Positions 7,039 to 13,164 of a DNA stretch of 32,853 nucleotides are shown in pieces. The stretch is from Streptomyces ipomoeae 91-03 (GTDB lineage: Bacteria > Actinomycetota > Actinomycetes > Streptomycetales > Streptomycetaceae). The notes beneath the pieces are model-generated. The model was not told the DNA's origin and did no database searches. It worked only from the letters and a program-made list of their open reading frames with translations. Position 1 is the first letter of the stretch. The number at the start of each line of letters is the position of its first letter. The DNA is taken from NCBI RefSeq assembly GCF_000317595.1, contig NZ_AEJC01000029.1, positions 1 to 32,853 of the forward strand, written 5' to 3'. Position numbers and translations under genes: made by a program.

Positions 7039-8604
7039 ATGCGTTCGGCTCACAGGGCGGCGCTCGCCGCGGCCGTACTGCTCGCCGCTGTCTGCGTTCC
7101 CGTAGCGGAGGGCGTCCCCGTCGCGCAGGGCGCGCAGGGCGCGCAGGGCGCGCAGGGCGCGGCACGCCCATCGTCGGCGGACCATCCGTCCGCTCTGGAC
7201 CGTTATTACAACCGACGCCCCGCCTGGCGCCGCTGCCAGAGCCAGGCGCCCGCCGCGTACCAGTGCGCCGACATCACCGTGCCCCTGGACTACGCACGCC
7301 CCACCGGTCCAACACTGCGGCTGCGTATCTCCCGCCTCAGGACGAGCGTGCCCGGCAAGCGGCGCGGTGTGCTGCTGTCCAACCCGGGCGGCCCCAGCAC
7401 GGCGGCGCTGGGCGATCCGCTGCAGCTGAACGACTCCCTGTCGAAGAAGGTGAAGGACCACTACGACCTGATCGGCTTCGACCCGCGCGGCCTGGCCACC
7501 AGCAGCCCCCTGCGCTGCGGTCTGAACCAGGACGAGGTGACGCCGTTCCGTCCGTACCGTTCCGCCACCTACGCCGAGGACGTCGCCCGCGCCCGGGACA
7601 TCGCGACCAAGTGCGCGTCCCGCGACCGCGCACGCCTGCCCTACATCAACACCCGGAACACCGCCCGGGACATGGATGTGATCCGAGGCGTCCTCGGCGA
7701 GAAGAAGATCTCCTACGTCGGCTGGTCCTACGGCACCTATCTGGGCGCCGTCTACACCCAGCTCTTCCCCCGGCACACCGACCGCTTCGTGCTCGACAGC
7801 GCCGTGGCACCGGGCGCGTTCGGGCGGGGCACGTGGCAGGCCATGGCCTCCGGGTCCGAGCCCGCGTTCCGGGAATGGAGTCGCCTGACGGCCCGCGAGG
7901 ACCGTACGTACCACCTGGGCGACACGCCCGCGAAGGTCCGTGCCGCCTTCTGGAAGCTCGTCGCCCGCGCAGACCGTACGCCCCTGCGGTACGAGGGTTC
8001 CGACGAGGAGCGCCGGGGGCAGGCGCTGACCGGCGCCGACATCCGCGACTGGCTGCGGCCGGAGTTCTTCGACGCGCCCGGCCGAGCCGCACGCGAGGTC
8101 GTCGCGCTGCGCAAGGCCCGGGCGACGCGCCCCGATCCCGGGCCGACCGGCCGGGCCGACTCCTTCGAGGACAACGCCACCGCGCTCTACTGGGCGATCA
8201 TGTGCGGCGACAACTCCGCGTCCTGGCCCCGCGATCCGGCCCGCTACCGGCATGACGCCGTCCGGGACGGCGCCCGCTACCCCGTGTACGGCGACTTCGC
8301 CTCCACCATCACCCCTTGCGCGTTCTGGCCCCGCGGCTCCGAGCCCGCCACCCGTGTCGACAACCGGGTCCGGGCCCTCGTCGTGCACAACCAGTGGGAC
8401 TCCCAGACCCCGCTGTCGAGCGGACGGGCCATGCATCGCGCGCTGCACGGCTCACGTCTGGTGTACGTGGCCGGGGGACGGGGCCACGCCGTCTACGGCT
8501 TCCCGGGCGCCCCGAAGTGCGTCACCCGCACCGTGGACGCCTACCTGACCGAAGGCCGTTTCCCGGGCCGCGACATCACCTGCCGTAGCCAGAGGGTGTT
8601 TTGA
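7039..8604 (+). CDS. Secreted alpha/beta hydrolase, tripeptidyl aminopeptidase (peptidase S33) type
   Basis: A 521-residue exported enzyme. The N-terminus (RSAHRAALAAAVLLAAVCVPVA) is a Sec signal peptide, followed by a short Gly-Ala-Gln repeat (about residues 30-44) coded by a 9-bp repeat (GGCGCGCAG). The alpha/beta-hydrolase core shows the oxyanion region LLSNPGGPS, the GFDPRG strand, the nucleophile elbow GWSYG (Ser230), the acid in VVHNQWDSQTP (Asp454) and the base in GGRGHAV (His483), a complete triad. A C-terminal TAP-like region with paired cysteines is typical of Streptomyces Tap/SlpD/SlpE proteases, which release tripeptides from N-termini outside the cell. The ATG at 7039 has GGAAGGA seven bases upstream. 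Substrate assignment is by family only; related hydrolases act on other esters or amides. Confidence 0.9.
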   Translation: MRSAHRAALAAAVLLAAVCVPVAEGVPVAQGAQGAQGAQGAARPSSADHPSALDRYYNRRPAWRRCQSQAPAAYQCADITVPLDYARPTGPTLRLRISRLRTSVPGKRRGVLLSNPGGPSTAALGDPLQLNDSLSKKVKDHYDLIGFDPRGLATSSPLRCGLNQDEVTPFRPYRSATYAEDVARARDIATKCASRDRARLPYINTRNTARDMDVIRGVLGEKKISYVGWSYGTYLGAVYTQLFPRHTDRFVLDSAVAPGAFGRGTWQAMASGSEPAFREWSRLTAREDRTYHLGDTPAKVRAAFWKLVARADRTPLRYEGSDEERRGQALTGADIRDWLRPEFFDAPGRAAREVVALRKARATRPDPGPTGRADSFEDNATALYWAIMCGDNSASWPRDPARYRHDAVRDGARYPVYGDFASTITPCAFWPRGSEPATRVDNRVRALVVHNQWDSQTPLSSGRAMHRALHGSRLVYVAGGRGHAVYGFPGAPKCVTRTVDAYLTEGRFPGRDITCRSQRVF

Positions 8605-8648
8605 AAATCCCGCACAGCCCCCACGGCGCCCGGTACGCGCCCTCGCCG

Positions 8649-8667
8649 CACCGGCCCGCGACCGGTG
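8649..8667. terminator. Candidate bidirectional hairpin between convergent genes
   Basis: CACCGG (8649-8654) and CCGGTG (8662-8667) form a perfect six-base stem with a seven-base loop. It sits in the 66-bp gap between the convergent hydrolase and carbonic anhydrase genes. There is no U-tract, which is usual for Streptomyces terminators. The short stem keeps confidence modest. Confidence 0.4.
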
Positions 8668-8670
8668 GCA

Positions 8671-9447
8671 TCAGGCCTTGGGCGCCCCGTTGAGCACCTC
8701 CACCCGGCCGGTGTCGAGGGAGTAGTAGGCGCTGACGACGGTCAGATCACCCTTCTTCACGAGCGGGGCGAGGGCGGCGTTGGACCGCAGGTCGGCCGCC
8801 GTCCGGTTGCTGTGGATGCGGATCATGGCGTCGACGGGGTCGGCGTGCTTGCCCTTGGCGGTCTCCTTGTACGCCGGCCGCAGTGCGTCGGCGATCGGCT
8901 GGAGGGTGCCGGGCAGCTTCTTGCCGGTCTTCAGCGCTTCGTGCGCCGCCTTGATGGCGCCGCAGCGCTGGTGCCCGAGGACGACAATCAGGGGGGTCCC
9001 GGCCGTCAGGGGGCCGTACTCGATGGAACCGGTGACCACCGGCTGCACGACGTGCCCACCGGTGCGCATCACGAAGAGGTCGCCGAGCCCGGTGTCGAAG
9101 ACGAGCTCGGGCGGCACCCGGGAGTCGATGCAGGAGACGATCACACCGTACGGCTTCTGCTCCTGGGCGACGGCCTTGCGTCGGGTGGGGTCGATGTCGG
9201 GGTGCTGGAGAGTCCCGGCCACCCACCGCTTGTTGCCCTCCATCAGCCTCGCGAAAGCGCTGCGGGCGGAGTCCGGCCGGGGGCCCGCGGAGGGTGAGGG
9301 CGAGGTCTTCACCGCTGCGTCGCCCGCCGCCGTCTTGCTCGCGGTGGCGGCGTCGCTCTTCGACGAACAGCCGGTGATCACGGCGGCGGTGGCTATGAGC
9401 CCTCCGGTGAGGATCGCTCTGCGTTGCGGTCGCCCGACAGTCGCCAT
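8671..9447 (-). CDS. Exported beta-class carbonic anhydrase with Tat and lipobox signals
   Basis: A 258-residue beta-carbonic anhydrase. Zinc-binding and active-site residues are intact: CIDSR (Cys106, Asp108, Arg110), then GHQRCG (His159, Cys162), with RTGGHVV and GSIEYG between them. The enzyme interconverts CO2 and bicarbonate. The first 27 residues combine a twin-arginine (RPQRRAIL), a hydrophobic stretch and a lipobox (VITGC, Cys27). It therefore appears to be folded in the cytoplasm, exported by Tat and anchored as a lipoprotein on the outer face of the membrane. A Ser/Thr/Ala-rich linker of about 30 residues follows. The ATG at 9447 has GGAAGGG nine to ten bases upstream. The gene stands alone, convergent with the hydrolase gene. 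Confidence 0.92.
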   Translation of the reverse strand: MATVGRPQRRAILTGGLIATAAVITGCSSKSDAATASKTAAGDAAVKTSPSPSAGPRPDSARSAFARLMEGNKRWVAGTLQHPDIDPTRRKAVAQEQKPYGVIVSCIDSRVPPELVFDTGLGDLFVMRTGGHVVQPVVTGSIEYGPLTAGTPLIVVLGHQRCGAIKAAHEALKTGKKLPGTLQPIADALRPAYKETAKGKHADPVDAMIRIHSNRTAADLRSNAALAPLVKKGDLTVVSAYYSLDTGRVEVLNGAPKA

Positions 9448-9588
9448 GGCTCTGTTCCCTTCCAGCGGTGTGACGTGGTGATCTCACTGTTGCTGGAGGC
9501 GAGTTAGCGCTCGGACAGCGCATTTCAAGCGCAGGTGAAGCGTCCGTCCAAACCACACGGAGTCACGGGAGCGATACAGGGGCGGCGC

Positions 9589-9876
9589 TCAGCAGGGCTC
9601 GCGCCACACACCGAGTTCCGGCCGTTTCACCATCGACGGCAGCTTCAGCCGACGGGAGTCGGCGCAGAGTGGGGAGATGTGGGGCAGGTCGTTCTTCAAC
9701 TCCACCGAGAGGCCTCGTTCGTGGGCGATGTCCGCGATCACGCGGTGGGACGCGAGCCGGTCGTTCGCGCCGCCCTCGTGCCGGTACTCGCCCACCGGTG
9801 AGCCGCGCGTCGACTGCCCGGGGATCGCCGCGTCGACGGCGAGGGCGAGTACGGCGCCGAGAGGCGAGACGTCTCT
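9589..9876 (-). pseudogene. GH114 (endo-alpha-1,4-polygalactosaminidase-like) remnant
   Basis: A short readable stretch of 96 codons, closed upstream by an in-frame stop at 9877-9879 and with no convincing start. The segment LASHRVIADIAHERGLSVELKND resembles the core of GH114-type proteins (…NR.LA..AH.RGLSVGLKND…). About ten residues later it jumps to a piece, SMVKRPELGVWREPC, that looks like the family's C-terminus. The intervening EQCF..EC region and everything upstream of the core are missing. This fits an internal deletion plus 5' loss. It occupies the centre of the 649-bp stretch 9448-10096, which otherwise holds no gene. The family call is from memory of the motif and needs a profile search. 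Confidence 0.42.
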
Positions 9877-9960
9877 TCAGTGGTGATCGCATGGCCCGGG
9901 AGTCCAGGCACACGCCGATCACGCCGTCTGCCCCTCCGGCCCCCGCCCGGCCGGAAGTGC

Positions 9961-10026
9961 GCACTCCGCGAAGGCCACATGATGAATCCATGGAGTGCCC
10001 GACGAGGCTCACCCGACTCGATCGGG
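9961..10026. promoter_or_regulatory. Inverted repeats upstream of the AraC-family gene
   Basis: GCACTCC (9961-9967) is matched by GGAGTGC (9992-9998). A second palindrome, CCCGA-CTCGA-TCGGG, spans 10012-10026. A TAGCTT -10-like hexamer lies at about 10062-10067, 30 bp before the GTG start. These are plausible operator and promoter elements for autoregulation, but nothing shows that the AraC protein binds them. Confidence 0.3.
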
Positions 10027-10096
10027 CACAGGATGTCGGGTCCGGGCGGATGCGTGCCGCCTAGCTTGGTGGTCGTCAGAAGGAAGGAGGCCGGGA

Positions 10097-10993
10097 GTGC
10101 TGGACCGGCTCAACCAGGTCATGGAGCACATCGAGGGCCGTCTCGACCAGTCGATCGACGTGGCCGGGTTGGCGCGTGTCGCGGCGACGTCGGAGTACCA
10201 CCTGCGGCGGATGTTCTCGGCGCTCGCGGGCATGCCGCTGTCGGAGTACATCCGGCGCCGGCGGCTCACCGTCGCGGGCGCCGAGGTGCTCGCGGGGCAT
10301 GAGTCGCTGCTGGAGATCGCGGTGCGGTACGGCTACGGCTCGGGCGAGGCGTTCGCGCGGGCGTTCCGCGCCGTTCACGGTGTCGGTCCGGGCGAGGCCC
10401 GGCGCACCGGTGCCGTACTGGTGTCCCAGCCCCGGCTGTCCTTCCGTCTCACCGTCGAAGGGAGCAGCAGCATGCGCTATCGCGTCGTGGACCGCCCGGA
10501 CTTCAGCGTCGTCGGGTTCAAGGCCCGGGTGCCACTCGTCCACCTGGGACCCAACCAGGCCATCGTCGACTTGGTGCGCGGCATCGAGCCGCAGACCCTG
10601 GAGCAGCTCGAAAAGCTGTCGGACCAGGAGCCGCAGGGCATCGTCGCCGTCTGCGACGACCTGGACCCGAGCCGCGCGGAGGGCACCGAACTCGACTACT
10701 ACCACGGGGTGATCACCTCTCCTCAGACGGGGACCGGCCCCATGGGCACGACCACCCTGGCCGTCCCGGCGGGCACCTGGGCGGTCTTCACCACCTCCGG
10801 CCCGGCGCCCCAGGCCATCCAGATGCTGTGGCGGGACGTTTTCACGGAATGGTTTCCGTCCAACCCGTACCGCAGCCGCCCCGGCCCCGAGATCCTGCGC
10901 ACCCGGCTGTCACCGGACAAGACCGAGGCCGACGCGGAGCTGTGGCTTCCGGTGGAGCGGGAGGGGAGGGAAGAGAGGGGGGAGACGGAGTAG
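10097..10993 (+). CDS. AraC-family regulator with GyrI-like effector-binding domain
   Basis: A 298-residue protein. Residues 1 to about 105 carry the two AraC helix-turn-helix motifs (LDQSIDVAGLARVAATSEYHLRRMFSALAG, then SLLEIAVRYGYGSGEAFARAFRAVHG). Residues about 125-290 form a GyrI-like small-molecule-binding domain (YRVVDRPDFSVVGFKARVP … TTLAVPAGTWAVFTTSG … ELWLPVE). This is the SbmC/Rob/BmrR-type arrangement, which senses lipophilic or cationic compounds and often controls efflux or detoxification genes. The GTG at 10097 is chosen because AGGAAGGAGG at 10081-10090 precedes it by six bases and the HTH begins at once. No obvious target gene is adjacent on the same strand; the two neighbouring remnants may be lost partners. 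Confidence 0.9.
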   Translation: MLDRLNQVMEHIEGRLDQSIDVAGLARVAATSEYHLRRMFSALAGMPLSEYIRRRRLTVAGAEVLAGHESLLEIAVRYGYGSGEAFARAFRAVHGVGPGEARRTGAVLVSQPRLSFRLTVEGSSSMRYRVVDRPDFSVVGFKARVPLVHLGPNQAIVDLVRGIEPQTLEQLEKLSDQEPQGIVAVCDDLDPSRAEGTELDYYHGVITSPQTGTGPMGTTTLAVPAGTWAVFTTSGPAPQAIQMLWRDVFTEWFPSNPYRSRPGPEILRTRLSPDKTEADAELWLPVEREGREERGETE

Positions 10994-11022
10994 GCCGAGG
11001 GCTGTGCCGGCCCCGCTGTAGC

Positions 11023-11338
11023 GGCGCCATCGCGGGCGACCTGCGCGGCGTGTTCCACAAGGGCTGGGCGGCGGCCGTCGTCGAGGCCCTGGACGTGGCC
11101 CGGGCCGTGGGCTGCGAGGAGTGGCTGCGGCAGATCATCGCCGACGAGCTCACCCGCGCGGGACGCCACGGCCCTGGGCCGGCTGGTCGACGGCAGTCAC
11201 CGGCACGCCGTACGCCGGGCCGTCGAGACGCAGGCCGCCGCCGACATGCTCGACGATCTCGATGTGCCTCCACTGGTCGCCACGGCCGGCAAGGGTCTGT
11301 TGCAGCGGCCGTCCCGGCTCACCTCTGGGCCGAGGTGA
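11023..11338 (+). pseudogene. Remnant of a DUF1932-type NAD(P)-dependent dehydrogenase
   Basis: Read in two frames, this gives the C-terminal helical domain of a 6-phosphogluconate-dehydrogenase-like protein. The first frame gives GVFHKGWAAAVVEALDVARAVGCEEWLRQ and then IIADELTRA. After one extra base it continues DATALGRLVDGSHRHAVRR and AVETQAAADMLDDLDVPPLVA, ending at the TGA 11336-11338. The frame break is at the GGG run 11160-11162, where GCGGGACGCC would read through as GCGGACGCC. The N-terminal Rossmann domain is absent. The fragment fills the 325-bp gap after the AraC gene and overlaps the 3' end of the VOC gene by 20 bp. A sequencing error could explain the frameshift but not the missing N-terminus. 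Confidence 0.55.
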
Positions 11339-12116
11339 GCACCACGAAGTCGGCGTTCGACGGGTCCAGGCACACGGCGAGCCGGCCGACGCCCTCCGCG
11401 TCCTGCGGCCCCATCTGCACGGTGCCGCCGTTCGCGGCGACCTTGGCGACCGCGGCGTCGCAGTCGGGGACCTCGAAGACCGGGTGCCAGTAGGGCCGTC
11501 CGTTCGCCAGGGCGAGGTTCTCCTTCGGGAGTTCCATGAGGCCGCCCTGCATCCGCTCCTCGGGCTGGTCGGCGGGGGTGATGAGCGTGTACACACCTCC
11601 GCCGCCCGGCATCTCCATCTCGCTGAACTGCCAGCGGAAGATCCCGCCGTAGAACTCCTTCGCGGCTGCGGCATCGCTGGTGTAGAGCTCGGTCCAGGTC
11701 AGCGAGCCCGGCTTGTCCGTCAGCTCGAAGCCGGTGTTCTTCCCCGGCTGCCAGACGGCGAACTGGCCGCCCAGCGGGTCGTTGTACTGGGCCATCCGGC
11801 CCCAGTCGTCGAGGTCCCTCGGCTCGACCCGGACGGTGCCGCCCGCGCCGCGCACGGCCTCGGTGGTGGCGTCCGCGTCGGTGACGGCGAAGTAGATCAT
11901 CCAGGCCGACCGCGCGCCCTTCTCCGTCAGCTTGCCGAGCCCGGCGACGGTCTTGCCGTCCTTCTTGAACATCCCGCCTTCCATGTCCTCCCCCTCACCC
12001 ATGGACTCGTACTCCCAGCCGAGCACTTCGCCGTAGAAGGCCGCGGCAGCCCGCACATCGGGGGCACCGAGGTCGACCCAGCAGGGGGAACCGGGGGTGT
12101 TGTCCGTGGTGATCAT
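11319..12116 (-). CDS. Two-domain VOC (glyoxalase/bleomycin-resistance-like) protein
   Basis: A 265-residue protein with two vicinal-oxygen-chelate modules in tandem, residues about 10-125 (WVDLGAPDVRAAAAFYGEVLGWEY … YNDPLGGQFAVWQP) and 138-260 (WTELYTSDAAAAKEFYGGIFRWQF … CLDPSNADFVVL). Members of this family bind small molecules or act as metal-dependent lyases, dioxygenases or resistance proteins. The metal-ligand pattern is not complete enough to choose among these. The ATG at 12116 is preceded by GAAAGG at good distance. It is transcribed away from the methyltransferase gene across a 98-bp shared upstream region. Homologues are common and poorly characterised in Streptomyces. Confidence 0.87.
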   Translation of the reverse strand: MITTDNTPGSPCWVDLGAPDVRAAAAFYGEVLGWEYESMGEGEDMEGGMFKKDGKTVAGLGKLTEKGARSAWMIYFAVTDADATTEAVRGAGGTVRVEPRDLDDWGRMAQYNDPLGGQFAVWQPGKNTGFELTDKPGSLTWTELYTSDAAAAKEFYGGIFRWQFSEMEMPGGGGVYTLITPADQPEERMQGGLMELPKENLALANGRPYWHPVFEVPDCDAAVAKVAANGGTVQMGPQDAEGVGRLAVCLDPSNADFVVLTSAQR

Positions 12117-12173
12117 GGTGATTGCCTTTCGTCGATCCCGTATGAACCCAGCGTGACATTCAGCACTGACACT

Positions 12174-12218
12174 CGCCCGTCGACCAGCCTCGACGAGGGC
12201 GGCACCATGGAGGAATGA
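12174..12218 (+). promoter_or_regulatory. Imperfect inverted repeat and three-codon mini-ORF before the methyltransferase
   Basis: CGCCC-GTCGA (12174-12183) and TCGAC-GA-GGGCG (12190-12201) form an interrupted inverted repeat in the leader. Right after it, ATG GAG GAA TGA (12207-12218) encodes Met-Glu-Glu. Its stop overlaps the methyltransferase ATG at 12215, and its two Glu codons double as the Shine-Dalgarno GGAGGA. The GGAGGA-to-ATG spacing for the main start is almost zero, so re-initiation from the mini-ORF is conceivable. Confidence 0.35.
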
Positions 12219-13120
12219 CGGAACCGACGAACGCCCCGGGCAGCCTCGTGACCTCGCGGAACGCACACCAGGCCGCCGCCTGGAACGGCTACGAGGGTCG
12301 GCACTGGGCCGACCGCCAGGACCGTTACGACGCCATCAACGACGGCGCCAACTCCCCGCTCCTCGACGCGGCGGCCATCGCGCCGACCGACCGCGTCCTC
12401 GACATCGGCTGCGGCAACGGCCGCGTCACCCGCCTCGCCGCGGGCCTCGCCGCGTCCGCCGTCGGTATCGACCTGTCCGCACCCATGCTGGAACGCGCCC
12501 GGGCGAGCGCCGCCGCCGAATCCCTCGACAACGTGGACTTCGTCCAGGCCGACGCACAGGTGTATCCCTTCGAGGCGGGCGCCTTCGACGTGGCCGTCAG
12601 CCGCTTCGGTGTCATGTTCTTCGCCGACCCCGTGGAGGGCTTCCGCAACATCGGACGCGCGCTGCGCCCAGGCGGGCGGCTGGCCTTCGTCTGTCCGCAG
12701 CCGTTCGACCGCATGGACCAGTCCACGATCTTCGCGGCGATCGGGAAGCATGTGCGCCTGCCGGATCTGTCCCAGGCCACCGGCCCGAGCCCGCTGGCCT
12801 TCGCCGACCCCGACCACACCCGCCGGGTGCTCACCGCCGCCGGCTTCGACGACATCACCGTCGAGGGCATCGACCGGCCCCAGTACTGGGGAAAGGACGC
12901 CGAGGACGCCGCCGACTTCCTCTTCGGTTTCGGCCCGCTCCGCCACTGGCTGAGCGAGGCCCACGCCGACTCCGCCACGGAGGAGCGTGCGCACCGGGCG
13001 GCGACGGACGCCTTCCGCACGTACCGGACCGACAGCGGCGTACGGCTGTTGGGCCGCTACTGGCTCGTCTCAGGCAGGAGCACACCCCGCCCCACTGGCA
13101 TCACCGGCACCATTGAATGA
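12215..13120 (+). CDS. Class I SAM-dependent methyltransferase
   Basis: A 301-residue methyltransferase of the Methyltransf_11/25 type. Motif I is VLDIGCGNGRVT (about residues 61-72), then GIDLSAPMLERAR (motif II acidic loop), FVQADAQVYPFEAGAFDVAVSRFGVMFF (post-I/motif IV) and RALRPGGRLAFVCPQ. The C-terminal part (YWGKDAEDAADFLFGFGPLRHWL) is a lid typical of small-molecule methyltransferases, and the substrate is unknown. The start is the ATG at 12215. Its Shine-Dalgarno sits unusually close and also forms part of a mini-ORF. The gene ends 28 bp before the GH84 start, and the final codons overlap the GH84 promoter motif. Confidence 0.9.
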   Translation: MTEPTNAPGSLVTSRNAHQAAAWNGYEGRHWADRQDRYDAINDGANSPLLDAAAIAPTDRVLDIGCGNGRVTRLAAGLAASAVGIDLSAPMLERARASAAAESLDNVDFVQADAQVYPFEAGAFDVAVSRFGVMFFADPVEGFRNIGRALRPGGRLAFVCPQPFDRMDQSTIFAAIGKHVRLPDLSQATGPSPLAFADPDHTRRVLTAAGFDDITVEGIDRPQYWGKDAEDAADFLFGFGPLRHWLSEAHADSATEERAHRAATDAFRTYRTDSGVRLLGRYWLVSGRSTPRPTGITGTIE

Positions 13121-13164
13121 TTGATTCGGCATCTCTAGCATGCCTCGATGGATTCATTCATCCA
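13113..13164 (+). promoter_or_regulatory. Candidate promoter and RpiR-type operators for the GH84 gene
   Basis: TTGAAT (13113-13118) and TAGCAT (13136-13141) are a -35/-10 pair 17 bp apart. They would place the transcription start at or next to the ATG at 13148, giving a leaderless message, which agrees with the absence of a Shine-Dalgarno. An operator-like TGAATGATTGATTCG (13114-13128) overlaps the -35. A palindrome TGGAT-TCATTC-ATCCA (13149-13164) overlaps the start codon. Read on the minus strand, it contains ATGAATGAATC, identical to a stretch upstream of the GH38 gene. Confidence 0.5.

Noticed and set aside
9563..10012. A 149-codon minus-strand frame upstream of the AraC gene
   Set aside because: Arg/Pro-rich and motif-free; the overlapping frame at 9589-9876 carries the recognisable GH114-like residues.
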